DNA of 64,000 nt from Betaproteobacteria bacterium (GTDB lineage Bacteria; Pseudomonadota; Gammaproteobacteria; Burkholderiales; Usitatibacteraceae), in the NCBI GenBank assembly GCA_016720855.1, contig JADKJU010000001.1, positions 365,501 through 429,500 of the forward strand, given 5' to 3'. Below are positions 35,193-44,279 of the stretch, one piece after another (the stretch's first letter is position 1; every line of letters begins with the position of its first letter). Position numbers and translations under genes: made by a program. The notes beneath the pieces are model-generated. The model was not told where the DNA came from. It did not search any database and saw nothing but the letters and a program-made list of their open reading frames with translations.

Positions 35193-35265
35193 ACGGCCAA
35201 CCAGTCCCGCCGCGAAATCCGTTCCCGGCGAGCGGCGCGGCGGCCGGCGCGGGATACCTTCCTCC

Positions 35266-36018
35266 ATGAAAGCGCGGCTCCCCCCGAACGGTCTCGACGG
35301 CCCGTTGCCGTTGGCCGGCGTTCTCGAGGCAAGGGCCGTCTCCGTCGTCTTCCAGCCGATCCTCGCGCTGGCTGACGGCGGGATCATCGGCCACGAGGCC
35401 CTGGTGCGCGGACCGGCGGGAAGCTGGCTGGAATCCCCGACCGCGCTTTTTGCCGCGGCGCGCGAGGCCGGACGCTACGAGGAACTCGCGATCATCTGCA
35501 TCCAGGAGACGCTGCGCGCGTTCTCGGCGAACGGCTCACGGGGGCTCCTCTTCCTCAACATGTCGCCGCGGCTGGTGCAGAGGGCCGGATTCGATCCCGC
35601 TCGCGCCAGGCGCTTTCTCGAAAGCCTGGAACTGTGCCCGGCCAGCGTGGTGATCGAACTGACCGAGGACTTCCCCGCGATCGACATGCAGCACCTGCGC
35701 GACTCGCTGCTGCTCTACCGGTCGATGGGCTTTCGCGTGGCGCTCGACGACCTCGGCGAAGGATTCTCGACGCTGAGGCTGTGGTCGGAACTGCGGCCCG
35801 AATTCGTGAAAGCCGACAAGCACTTCGTGAGCGGCATTGCCCGCGATGCCGTCAAGCGGCAGTTCCTGCGCTCGATCCAGCATATCGCGCTGCGCTGCGG
35901 CTCGCAGGTCATCGCGGAGGGGATCGAGGTCGTCGAGGATTTTCGCGCCGTTCGCCGTATCGGCATCGCGCTGGCGCAGGGGTGGTTCATCGGGCGGCCT
36001 GGGGCCGGCCTTGCCTGA
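35266..36018 (+). CDS. EAL-domain protein (c-di-GMP phosphodiesterase)
   Basis: A 250-residue stand-alone EAL domain. The signature is HEALVRGP near residue 48. Other active-site residues are retained: Asn in LNMSPRL, Glu in ELTED, the DD pair in ALDDLGEGFS, Lys in FVKADKHF and Glu in AEGIEVVED, and the end has AQGWFIGRP. It is therefore probably an active c-di-GMP phosphodiesterase, acting in the cytoplasm. It has no sensor domain, so control must come from expression or partners. Confidence 0.85.
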   Translation: MKARLPPNGLDGPLPLAGVLEARAVSVVFQPILALADGGIIGHEALVRGPAGSWLESPTALFAAAREAGRYEELAIICIQETLRAFSANGSRGLLFLNMSPRLVQRAGFDPARARRFLESLELCPASVVIELTEDFPAIDMQHLRDSLLLYRSMGFRVALDDLGEGFSTLRLWSELRPEFVKADKHFVSGIARDAVKRQFLRSIQHIALRCGSQVIAEGIEVVEDFRAVRRIGIALAQGWFIGRPGAGLA

Positions 36019-36060
36019 ACGGGGATGCGCAGCGGCCGCTCTTTTTTTTGCTGCGATTCG

Positions 36061-36678
36061 CTATGACCGAGGCAGGCGACGTCTCCAGACCTGCCAGCGT
36101 TCGCGTCCTGCAAAGACGTCGATGGAGTCCTCGACGGGAAGATCCTCGATAAGGTCGAACGCGGGGGCAAGCAAGGTGTCCAGCTCGGCCTGCCCTTGCA
36201 AAGGGAATGGCGGCCCGCGCTTCTCATCCGCGAAGAAGAAGCAACCTGCGAGGAGGGCACCTGGCGCAACAAGCCCGGCGATGCGCGCAGCCCAGTTCCC
36301 CCGGAGCCGGCGGGGCAGGGCGCACAGGAACGCACGCTCGTAAACGAGCGCCCAGGGACCCTCGATGCCGGGAGCGAAGAAATCGGCCAGGCGCACGCGT
36401 CCGGCGAAAGGACCGAGCACGGGCACGGCGGCTTCGAGCGCCGCGGCGCTGAAATCTATCCCCTGGACTTCGAGGCCGGCTTCGGCAAGAAAGCGCACGT
36501 CGTGCCCGGAGCCGCAGCCTGGCACCAGGACGGGGCCTTCGGGCCGGTGTGCTGCGATGTGCCCGCGCAGCCGCGCCGGCACGGCACGCGCGTCCCACGG
36601 CGTGACGGCGGCCCGGTAGCGCATCTCCCAGAACTCGGGCGAGGCGGGGTCGGTGCGGGGAAACTCCGGCGCGGGCAT
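36061..36678 (-). CDS. thiopurine S-methyltransferase-like SAM-dependent methyltransferase
   Basis: A 205-residue class I methyltransferase of the TPMT family. The SAM site is VLVPGCGSGHDVRFLAEAG, followed by VQGIDFSAAALEA. WEMRYRAAVTPWD near the start is the usual TPMT N-terminal motif. Bacterial members methylate thiols or metalloids such as selenium or tellurium; the real substrate here is unknown. It is convergent with the EAL gene and diverges from the S33 peptidase gene. Confidence 0.82.
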   Translation of the reverse strand: MPAPEFPRTDPASPEFWEMRYRAAVTPWDARAVPARLRGHIAAHRPEGPVLVPGCGSGHDVRFLAEAGLEVQGIDFSAAALEAAVPVLGPFAGRVRLADFFAPGIEGPWALVYERAFLCALPRRLRGNWAARIAGLVAPGALLAGCFFFADEKRGPPFPLQGQAELDTLLAPAFDLIEDLPVEDSIDVFAGRERWQVWRRRLPRS

Positions 36679-36740
36679 GGCCGGGATGGTAGCGCCTAAC
36701 AGCTATACTTCGCCTTCCCAAGACGCACCTGCGACCCTTC

Positions 36741-38186
36741 TTGATCGCACGATTCCTCCTGGCGGCGGCGATACTCTGCTGCGCCTCATGCACTCCCGAA
36801 CCCGACCGCGGCAGGTTGACACTGACCGAATGCCGTCTGCCGGGGTTGGAGCGTGCCGTGCTCTGCGGCAGCCACGAGGTCTGGGAGGATCGCACCGGCC
36901 GCGCCGGCCGGCGCATCACGATCCAGGTCGCCGTGATTCCCGCGCGACGCCGGTCCGCCGAGCCCGATCCGCTCGTCGTGCTTGCCGGCGGCCCGGGGCA
37001 GGGAGCCATCGCCCTCGCGCCGCAAGTGACTTCGCTCTTTTCCCGGCTGAACGATTCGCGCGACATCGTGCTGGTGGACCAGCGCGGGACCGGGGACTCC
37101 CATCCGCTCGACTGCGCTCCCGACGAGGGCGGGTCGCTGCAGACCGTGTTCGAGGATTCCCTGCCGGAGCGGATGGTGCAGGAATGCCTCTCGTCGATTG
37201 ACGCCGATCCGCGGTTCTACGCCACGAGCACGGCCGTCGCCGACCTGGACGAAGTGCTCGGCGCCCTGCGCTACGGGAAGGTGAACCTGTGGGGCGGCTC
37301 CTACGGAACGCGCGTGGCACTGGAGTTCATTCGCCGCTATCCGGAGCGCGTTCGTACCGCGACGCTCGATGGCGTGGCCCCCATGGACATGAAGCTGCCG
37401 CTTTCGTTCGTGGCCGACGGCGAGGCCGCCTTCGACGCGCTCGTGGCCGATTGCGAGGCCGAGGAGCCGTGCCGCAAGACTTATCCCTCGCTGCGGCGCG
37501 ACGTGAGCGGATTGCGCGCCCGTCTGGCGCGGCAGCCGGCGCGCGTGTCGATCGCCGATCCGGTGACGGGCGAGCTGCAGGGCGTGCGAGTCACCGAAAA
37601 CGTATTCCTCTCCGGGCTCTTCCGGCCGCTCTATGCGCCCGAGCTCGCGAGCCTGCTTCCGCTCGCCATCGCGCGCGCATCCGAAGGCGATTTCAACCCG
37701 CTGCTGGCCCAGAATCTCGAGTACACCGAGGACGTGGCCGACAACCTGTCGGTGGGCATGCACCTGTCGGTCATCTGCTCCGAGGACGTGCCGCGAATCA
37801 CTGCCCGGGATCTCGCGGCGGCCTCGAAGGCGTTCTTCGGCCGCACGCTCGTCGATGATTTCATTCGCGCCTGCCGGCACTGGCCGCGCGCCGAGGTGCC
37901 CGCGGATTTCTACGAGCCCGTGCGTTCGACGGCGCCGGTGCTCATCCTGTCCGGCGGCATCGACCCGGCCACGCCTCCGCGTCACGGGGAAGCGGTGGCG
38001 GCGGGGCTGCCCAATTCCAGGCATGCCGTGGCGCCCCGGCTTTCCCACGGCGTGAGCGGACACGGTTGCGCCCCGCGCCTGATCGAGAAGTTCGTTCGCA
38101 GCGCCGATGCGCGCTCGCTCGATGTCGCCTGCCTCGCGCGAATCCCGCGGCCGCTCTTTTTCCTGCCCGTGGGCGCGAACCCATGA
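36741..38186 (+). CDS. S33-family peptidase / alpha-beta hydrolase, exported
   Basis: A 481-residue hydrolase similar to tripeptidyl aminopeptidases of family S33. The oxyanion part is VVLAGGPGQGA, the first block ends VLVDQRGTGDS, the nucleophile is in WGGSYGTRVALEF and the C-terminal acid/His region is ILSGGIDPATPP and LSHGVSGHGC. An N-terminal hydrophobic stretch with Cys residues (ILCCASCTPEP) suggests a lipoprotein, though the lipobox is atypical. The start is TTG at 36741, with a poor ribosome site. It overlaps the downstream ABC ATPase by four bases, which hints at a functional link. Confidence 0.8.
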   Translation: MIARFLLAAAILCCASCTPEPDRGRLTLTECRLPGLERAVLCGSHEVWEDRTGRAGRRITIQVAVIPARRRSAEPDPLVVLAGGPGQGAIALAPQVTSLFSRLNDSRDIVLVDQRGTGDSHPLDCAPDEGGSLQTVFEDSLPERMVQECLSSIDADPRFYATSTAVADLDEVLGALRYGKVNLWGGSYGTRVALEFIRRYPERVRTATLDGVAPMDMKLPLSFVADGEAAFDALVADCEAEEPCRKTYPSLRRDVSGLRARLARQPARVSIADPVTGELQGVRVTENVFLSGLFRPLYAPELASLLPLAIARASEGDFNPLLAQNLEYTEDVADNLSVGMHLSVICSEDVPRITARDLAAASKAFFGRTLVDDFIRACRHWPRAEVPADFYEPVRSTAPVLILSGGIDPATPPRHGEAVAAGLPNSRHAVAPRLSHGVSGHGCAPRLIEKFVRSADARSLDVACLARIPRPLFFLPVGANP

Positions 38187-38929
38187 TCGAAGCGGCGGAT
38201 CTCGCGAAGCGATTCGGCGCCGTGCAGGCGGTGCGCCGGGTGACCCTCAACGCGCCCGACGGGCGCGTGACCGGCCTGCTGGGCCCCAACGGCGCAGGAA
38301 AGACGACGCTGCTGCGCATGATTTCGACGCTCCTCGCGCCCACCGGGGGCAGCGTGCGCGTGGACGGGATCGACGCCGGCCGGGAGCCGCTCGCAGTCCG
38401 CGCACGCATCGGGGCTCTTTCCGACGCGCGCGGCCTCTATGCGCGGCTGACGGCCCGGGAGAACATCGCCTATTACGGCGAGCTTCGGGGCATGTCGCGC
38501 TCGCGCATCGCCGAATCGATCGGCCGGCTCGCCTGCCTCCTGGAATTCGAGCCGCTCCTCGACCGGCGCACGGAGGGATTCTCCCAGGGCGAGCGGATGA
38601 AGATCGCCATCGCCCGGGCCCTGGTGCATGACCCGCCCAACGTGATCCTCGACGAGCCCACCAACGGCCTGGACGTCATGACGACGCGAAGCCTGAGAGA
38701 AGCGGTGCGGCGGCTGCGTGACGCCGGCAAGTGCATCCTCTTCTCGAGTCACGTGATGCAGGAGGTGGCCGCGCTGTGCGACGAGATCGTCATCGTCTCG
38801 CACGGCGAGGTATCGGCCAGCGGAACGCCCGCAGCCATTCTCGCGGCGGCGGGGTGCGAGGATCTCGAGGAGGCCTTCGTGCGCCTCACGGGCACTCCAG
38901 GCGTCGCCTCCGCGCAGGCCGGGACATGA
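38183..38929 (+). CDS. natA: ABC exporter ATPase (NatA-like)
   Basis: A 248-residue ABC ATPase of the NatA/CcmA-like export group: Walker A GPNGAGKTT, a signature variant FSQGERMKIAIARAL, Walker B VILDEPTNGLD and the H-loop SSHVMQEVAALCDE. The upstream peptidase stop and downstream permease start both overlap it by four bases. It energises the permease encoded next. The cargo is not known; sodium export is the classical case. Confidence 0.85.
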   Translation: MIEAADLAKRFGAVQAVRRVTLNAPDGRVTGLLGPNGAGKTTLLRMISTLLAPTGGSVRVDGIDAGREPLAVRARIGALSDARGLYARLTARENIAYYGELRGMSRSRIAESIGRLACLLEFEPLLDRRTEGFSQGERMKIAIARALVHDPPNVILDEPTNGLDVMTTRSLREAVRRLRDAGKCILFSSHVMQEVAALCDEIVIVSHGEVSASGTPAAILAAAGCEDLEEAFVRLTGTPGVASAQAGT

Positions 38930-40101
38930 TTCGTCGCGCGATCACGGTCTTCGTGAAGGAAATCCGGGACGCGCTGCGTGATCGGCGCACTGCGCTCATG
39001 GTGCTCGTGGCCTCGGTTGTCATCGGCCCGCTCACGCTGGTGCTCGTGGCGCAGTTCGTGTCCGGGCTCGAGGAGCGCGCCTCCACCCTCAAGGTTCGCC
39101 TCGCAGGTGGTGAGAACGCACCGGCGCTTGTCAACTTCCTGCAACGCGCCGACGTTGATATCGAGAAGGCTCCCGAGGATTACATCGCGCGAGTGAAGGA
39201 GGGCACTCTCGATGCGGTGATCGTGGTGCCGCGCGATTTCCACGAGCGCTGGCTGGCGCACGAGGATGCCCGGATGGAACTCGTTTTCGACGACTCCCGC
39301 ACGGAGGCAGCGCCGGCAATCCGGCAATCGGAGCGGCTGCTCGAGGCGTTCAACCACGAGACGGCGTACCTGCGCCTCATGGCGCGTGGCGTGAGCCCGT
39401 CGCTCAACGACAGCCTGAAGATCGATCGTGTCAACGCGGCCACGCCGCGACAGAAAGGGGCCGTGCTGCTCTTCCTCATCCCGATGTTCGCCATCCTGGC
39501 GCCGCTGCTTGGCGGGATGACGCTCGCGATCGACGCGACGGCCGGCGAGCGCGAGCGCGGTTCGCTGGAGCCGTTGCTCGCCAACCCGGTGTCCACCGCG
39601 GCGTTTGCCATGGGCAAGTGGCTTGCCGCCTGGGCAAGCGCCGTCGCGGTGGCAGTGATCACGCTCGCGGGGTTCGTCCTCGCCGCGGCCCTCTATGCCG
39701 AGCGCAAGCTCCCGGCGCTGCTGCAATTCGGCGTGCCGGAACTCGCACGCTTTGTCGCGATCATCATTCCCCTCGCAGCGTTCACCTCGGCCGCGCAGAT
39801 GCTCATCTCCACCTACGGGCGTTCCTACCGCGAGGCGCAGACCTACGTGAGTTACCTCGCCACGGCGGTGTCCTTCGTGCCGCTGATCGTCATGTTCAGC
39901 GGCGCGAAAGAGGCCCCCTGGCAGGCAGCGGTGCCCGCCCTCGGACAGCTCATGGCGTTGCAGCGAGTGCTGCGTGGCGACGGCCTGTCCGTATTCGATG
40001 CCGTCGTGCCTGCCGGCGTGTCCTTCGCGCTGGCAGCCCTGGCGGTCGCCGCTGTTGCCCGGCTCCTGCGCGACGAGCGCATCGTGTTCGGCCGTTCGTG
40101 A
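38926..40101 (+). CDS. natB: ABC exporter permease (NatB-like)
   Basis: A 391-residue membrane protein of the NatB/ABC-2 type. One N-terminal membrane segment (TALMVLVASVVIGPLTLVL) is followed by a large extracytoplasmic domain, then five or so segments from about residue 180, with the typical ERERGSLEPLLANPVSTAAFAMGKW. It forms an exporter with the ATPase. Its last bases overlap the start of the helicase gene, so four genes in a row are coupled. Confidence 0.85.
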   Translation: MIRRAITVFVKEIRDALRDRRTALMVLVASVVIGPLTLVLVAQFVSGLEERASTLKVRLAGGENAPALVNFLQRADVDIEKAPEDYIARVKEGTLDAVIVVPRDFHERWLAHEDARMELVFDDSRTEAAPAIRQSERLLEAFNHETAYLRLMARGVSPSLNDSLKIDRVNAATPRQKGAVLLFLIPMFAILAPLLGGMTLAIDATAGERERGSLEPLLANPVSTAAFAMGKWLAAWASAVAVAVITLAGFVLAAALYAERKLPALLQFGVPELARFVAIIIPLAAFTSAAQMLISTYGRSYREAQTYVSYLATAVSFVPLIVMFSGAKEAPWQAAVPALGQLMALQRVLRGDGLSVFDAVVPAGVSFALAALAVAAVARLLRDERIVFGRS

Positions 40102-42029
40102 GCATCGACCTCGCGCCCCACTTCGCCGCAGGCGGCACCTTCGAGCGCGCGCTCGAAGGATGGCGGGTGCGGCCGCAGCAGCTCGAATTCGCGCAGGCGG
40201 TGCTCGCGGCGATCGAATCTTCGGGGGTGCTGATCGCGGAGGCCGGCACCGGTACCGGAAAGACTTTCGCCTATCTCGCGCCGGCCCTCATCGCCGGGGG
40301 CCGCGTCATCGTCTCCACGGGCACCAAGACGCTGCAGGACCAGCTCTTCCACCGCGACCTGCCCCTGGTTCGCGACACGCTGGGCGTCCCGGCCAAGCTC
40401 GCGTTGCTCAAGGGTCGAGCCAATTACGTGTGCCTGCACCACCTGGAGGAGTCCTCCGCCGAGGGAACCTTCGCCTCGCGCGAGGATGCGCGGGACATCC
40501 ACGCGATCGTCCGCTTCGCCGGTCGCACGGCCACCGGCGACAAGGCGCAGTGCCTCGAGGTGCCCGAGCTCTCCGGCGCCTGGGCCCGCGCCACCTCCAC
40601 GCGTGAGAACTGCCTGGGCTCGAAATGCCGTCATTACGAGGATTGCTTCGTGATGAAGGCGCGCAAGGAGGCCAGCGACGCCGACCTGGTCGTCGTGAAC
40701 CATCACCTCTTCTTTGCGGATGTGGTGTTGCGCGACGAGGGCGTGACCGACCTCCTGCCCAGCGCCAACACGATCGTTTTCGACGAGGCGCATCACCTGC
40801 CCGACCTCGCAAGGCTCTTTTTCGGGGAGTCGGTGTCCACCGCGCAGGTGATCGAGCTCGCGCGTGACGCGCGCGCGGCGCAGATCCTGCACGCCCGGGA
40901 AAGCCCGGCCATCGGGGAGGCGGCCATGGCCGCCGACCGGGCTGCCCGCGACGTGCGCATCGCGCTGGGCGTTGGCATCGGGCGATTCGGTGCGGCACAG
41001 CTCGGGGCGAATGCCGAGCTCGCGCAGGCGCTCGACTCGCTGGACGAGAAGCTCGGCGCGCTGGGCGAGCTGCTCGCGGCACAGGCCGAGCGCGCCGACG
41101 AATTGCGCAACGCGCACACGCGCACCGAGCAAATGCGGGCGGCCGTCTCTGCCTGGCGGGGTGAAGCGGGCGAGGGGGCCGTACGCTGGGTGGAGACCTA
41201 TGCGCAGTCGGCGGTGCTCAACCGGACGCCCCTGGATGTCGGCCCCATCTTCGCGCAACAGCTCGCAGGCGCAAAGCGTGCCTGGATCTTTACCTCCGCC
41301 ACGCTATCGGTCGCGGGCGATTTTCGCCACTACCAGTCGGAGCTGGGTCTCGCGGAGGCGACGGCGCGTCATTGGGAGAGCCCGTACGATTTCGCCAACC
41401 AGGCGCTGCTTTACGTTCCGGAGGGCCTGCCGGAACCCAACAGCCCGGGCTATACCGAGGCCGTCATCGATGCAGCTTTCCCGGTGATAGAGGCGGCGCA
41501 GGGGCGCGCCTTTCTCCTGTTCACGAGCCTTCGCGCGATGGACATCGGACACGCGTGCCTGAAAGAGAAACTCTCCGGCGCCGGACTCGACTGGCCGGTG
41601 TTCCTTCAGGGGTCCGCCGGCAAGAACGAGTTGCTCGAGCGCTTTCGCGACACGCCCAACGCGATCCTCATCGGCAGCCAGTCCTTCTGGGAGGGCGTGG
41701 ACGTGAAGGGCGATGCACTGTCGCTCGTGGTCATCGACAAGCTGCCCTTCAACCCGCCTGACGATCCAGTGCTCGCCGCGCGCATCGACCAGATCAACCG
41801 CGCCGGCGGCAACGCCTTCATGGAATACCAGGTGCCGCGGGCTGTCATCGCCCTGAAGCAGGGCGCCGGACGCCTCATCCGGGACGAAACGGATCGCGGC
41901 GTGCTCATGATCTGCGACCCGCGGCTGGTGTCCAAGCCCTACGGAAAGCGCATCTGGCGAGCGCTGCCGCCGTTTCGCCGATCACGCAGCCAGGAGGAGG
42001 CCGTGGGCTTTTTTCGCGCAGCCGGCTGA
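40098..42029 (+). CDS. DinG/YoaA-type ATP-dependent DNA helicase
   Basis: A 643-residue superfamily 2 helicase of the XPD-like iron-sulfur group. Walker A is AGTGTGKTFAY, DEAH is FDEAHHLPD, and the C-terminal motifs are SQSFWEGVDVKGD and QGAGRLIRDETDRGVLMICD. Four Cys at about 152, 172, 177 and 183 (in CLEVPEL, ENCLGSKCRHYEDC) would hold a 4Fe-4S cluster. It unwinds DNA 5' to 3' in repair. The start is GTG at 40098, overlapping the permease stop; a role with the exporter is unlikely, so the coupling may be accidental. Confidence 0.88.
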   Translation: MSIDLAPHFAAGGTFERALEGWRVRPQQLEFAQAVLAAIESSGVLIAEAGTGTGKTFAYLAPALIAGGRVIVSTGTKTLQDQLFHRDLPLVRDTLGVPAKLALLKGRANYVCLHHLEESSAEGTFASREDARDIHAIVRFAGRTATGDKAQCLEVPELSGAWARATSTRENCLGSKCRHYEDCFVMKARKEASDADLVVVNHHLFFADVVLRDEGVTDLLPSANTIVFDEAHHLPDLARLFFGESVSTAQVIELARDARAAQILHARESPAIGEAAMAADRAARDVRIALGVGIGRFGAAQLGANAELAQALDSLDEKLGALGELLAAQAERADELRNAHTRTEQMRAAVSAWRGEAGEGAVRWVETYAQSAVLNRTPLDVGPIFAQQLAGAKRAWIFTSATLSVAGDFRHYQSELGLAEATARHWESPYDFANQALLYVPEGLPEPNSPGYTEAVIDAAFPVIEAAQGRAFLLFTSLRAMDIGHACLKEKLSGAGLDWPVFLQGSAGKNELLERFRDTPNAILIGSQSFWEGVDVKGDALSLVVIDKLPFNPPDDPVLAARIDQINRAGGNAFMEYQVPRAVIALKQGAGRLIRDETDRGVLMICDPRLVSKPYGKRIWRALPPFRRSRSQEEAVGFFRAAG

Positions 42030-42629
42030 TCAGGGCGGGGCCGGACTGTATTCGGGGCGAACGAAGCGCCAGCCGCTGAGGCAATGGCGCACCTGCGGAA
42101 ACCAGGCCCGGGCAGAGTCGCAATAGTTGAGATGCAGCGGGCGCTGCGTCGGATCGCCATCTTCCCCGGCGGCTGCGGGCGGCACCTGGGTGGTGGGCGG
42201 GGAGGACTCGCCTTGCGTGACGCGTTCGCGCCAGCAATCCTCGTTCGGATCGCAAGCGTAAGCGTAGTCGGGGGCGACGGGACCGTAGGCATAGGAGGGG
42301 TAGTACGAAGGGCCCCAGGTGCCGTTCCATCCCCATGCCCAGGGAACGCCGAGCGCGAGGCCCCACCCCAGGCCCCACCCCCAATAGGACGCGCCGTAGT
42401 ACGGGTAGCCGCCGTAGTGCCCGGCTCGGCCGTAATGACCGCGATATCCGTATCCCTGCGTGCCGGAATACGAGGACCGATGGCCGCCCTGGCCGGAGCC
42501 GCCCGGAGGCCTGGCGCCCGATGATCCGCCGGAGAGCGGATGGAAAGCGGGGGCCGACACCGCCGGCCCGAACGCAAGCAGGCCTGCGGCAGCCAGGCAG
42601 GCAAGAAAAGCAGTGCGCGTCTGGCTCAT
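42030..42629 (-). CDS. secreted Gly/Tyr/Trp-rich protein of unknown function
   Basis: A 199-residue protein with a signal peptide (cut near VSAPAFHP). The middle is low-complexity and rich in Gly, Tyr and Trp (SYWGWGLGWGLALGVPWAWG). The C-terminal part has four Cys spaced like two disulfides (CDPNEDCW, NYCDSARAW, RHCLSGW). The start ATG has AGGAG upstream. Not recognised as a named family; it resembles many surface or periplasmic proteins of Proteobacteria with glycine-rich stretches. It abuts the helicase gene end. Confidence 0.6.
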   Translation of the reverse strand: MSQTRTAFLACLAAAGLLAFGPAVSAPAFHPLSGGSSGARPPGGSGQGGHRSSYSGTQGYGYRGHYGRAGHYGGYPYYGASYWGWGLGWGLALGVPWAWGWNGTWGPSYYPSYAYGPVAPDYAYACDPNEDCWRERVTQGESSPPTTQVPPAAAGEDGDPTQRPLHLNYCDSARAWFPQVRHCLSGWRFVRPEYSPAPP

Positions 42630-42771
42630 GCAGATCTCCTGATTGCACGAATCGATGATCGACACCACCACCAACGTCGCAGGCGGGGCGCGCGTTGACC
42701 GCTTCGGCGTCCCGGCCCGCGGGATCGTGACAGGTTCGCGCCAAGCCCGGCCGCGCTGCCCTGAGGCCGCG

Positions 42772-42924
42772 CTAGCCCTTTCTCTTCTTGCCGGTCGCCG
42801 CGCGTTTTACAGGCACATCTTCTCCCGGTTTGGGCTGGTCGCCGAGTACCGTCTTCAAGGGACATACGGAAAAGGCCGGGCACTTCTTGCAGCCAACGGC
42901 GATGGCGATCGGGCAGACGGTCAT
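42772..42924 (-). CDS. small Cys-rich protein
   Basis: A 50-residue protein with four Cys in the first 20 residues (VCPIAIAVGCKKCPAFSVCP), then a Lys-rich end (GKKRKG). The pattern could bind zinc or an iron-sulfur cluster. AAGGAG precedes the ATG at 42924. It is probably real, because of the ribosome site and spacing of the cysteines. Function not known. Confidence 0.55.
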   Translation of the reverse strand: MTVCPIAIAVGCKKCPAFSVCPLKTVLGDQPKPGEDVPVKRAATGKKRKG

Positions 42925-42971
42925 GGGAACTCCTTCGGTGAACAGCAATTTTACCACCCTGCGGTACGCCC

Positions 42972-44279
42972 CTATGCCGCGACCGGAAAGGCCACCGACG
43001 CCGAGAGCCCCCCACCGTCGCGCGGCGCGAGATCAAAGCGTGCCCCGTGGACCTTGGCAATGCGCGCCACGATGGCAAGGCCCAGGCCCGCTCCCGAACG
43101 GCCGCTGCGTGCCTCGTCGCGGCGCGTGAAGGGCTCCTTCAGGCGCTCCATGTCACCGGGGGGAATCCCGGGGCCGCGGTCGCGGACGCAGACCGTCGCC
43201 TCGCTCGCGGAAGCGCAGGTTCGAACGAGGACCTCGCCGCCGCCGTGCTTCACGGCATTCTGGATCAGGTTGTCCACGAGTCGCTGCACCGCCAGAGGGC
43301 GCAGCATGAGGACGGGAAACTCGCCCAGTTCACATTTGACCTGCGCCCCGGCGCGCGCGGCGCGCTCGGCGCAATCCCGAACGAGCGAAGACAGGTTCAC
43401 GGGCACGAACGCCTCCGCGGCCTCGCTGCGCGCGTAGTCGATGAACTGGTCGATGATCGCATTCATGTCCTCGATGTCGGCCACCATGCCCTCCTGCGTG
43501 CCGGACTCGACTCGCCCTTCGAGCATCTCCACGTCGAGCCGCAGCCGCGAGAGCGGCGTGCGCAGGTCGTGAGAGATCCCCGCGAGGAACGTGGTTCGCT
43601 CGCGCTCCTCGCTCTTCAGGCTCTCCTTCATGCGATTGAAGGCGCGAGCCACCGCGCGCACCTCCGACGGGCCGGTCTCGGGGACCGGCGCCGGATCGCC
43701 GCCCTGGCCCAGGTCTTCCGCGGCCTTCGCAAGGCGCGTGAGAGGGCGGTTGAGCCGCCACGCGATGAGGGCGGTGGCGAGGATCGCGATCGCCACGCCG
43801 GCCAGCATCCAGTAGAGAAGGGCGTCGGTGCTGGCGCGTTCGACGCGGTTGCGCGGGAACGCCACCCAGAAGTCGCGGTTGCCGGCGCGAAGCCGGACCC
43901 ACAGCACGCCCGGCGCGCCCGGCCGGACGAAGACTTCCGCGTCGCCGCCGAACACACCCTTGATCCGCTCGCGAAACATGCGCAGGCCCGGCATGTCGCC
44001 GGCGGGGACGCCGGGCTCGTTGCCGCGGGCGGGGAAGACGCGGATGCCTTCCTTCTCGGCCAGCCGCTCGATGAATTCGCGGTCGGAGCCCGGCGGCAGT
44101 GAGTTGAGCGCCGCCTGGATCGTCTTCAGGTGGCTCACGAACTGTCCGATCCCCATGGCCAGGCGCGGCTGCTGCACCTGCTGGCGGAAGAGCCAGAACG
44201 AGGCGGCCTGCGAGGCGACCAGCGCGATGACCAGCACCGCGAGCGTGCGCCAGAAGAAGGACCCCGCCCACCATTTCAT
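42972..44279 (-). CDS. EnvZ-like sensor histidine kinase
   Basis: A 435-residue kinase with two membrane segments (about residues 11-30 and 157-175) framing a periplasmic sensor region. A HAMP-type linker follows, then the H-box FLAGISHDLRTPLSRLRLD with the phospho-His, the N-box QNAVKH, and G-boxes DRGPGIPPGD and GAGLGLAIV. It phosphorylates the OmpR-type regulator encoded just upstream, whose stop overlaps its start by four bases. The stimulus is not known; the arrangement is like EnvZ/OmpR. Confidence 0.9.
   Translation of the reverse strand: MKWWAGSFFWRTLAVLVIALVASQAASFWLFRQQVQQPRLAMGIGQFVSHLKTIQAALNSLPPGSDREFIERLAEKEGIRVFPARGNEPGVPAGDMPGLRMFRERIKGVFGGDAEVFVRPGAPGVLWVRLRAGNRDFWVAFPRNRVERASTDALLYWMLAGVAIAILATALIAWRLNRPLTRLAKAAEDLGQGGDPAPVPETGPSEVRAVARAFNRMKESLKSEERERTTFLAGISHDLRTPLSRLRLDVEMLEGRVESGTQEGMVADIEDMNAIIDQFIDYARSEAAEAFVPVNLSSLVRDCAERAARAGAQVKCELGEFPVLMLRPLAVQRLVDNLIQNAVKHGGGEVLVRTCASASEATVCVRDRGPGIPPGDMERLKEPFTRRDEARSGRSGAGLGLAIVARIAKVHGARFDLAPRDGGGLSASVAFPVAA

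Noticed and set aside
37000..42000. Functional link between the S33 peptidase, ABC exporter and helicase suggested by successive four-base overlaps.
   Set aside because: Four-base overlaps occur throughout this window (liu, liv, ccm, tsaB-rimI), so they show compact packing, not shared function.
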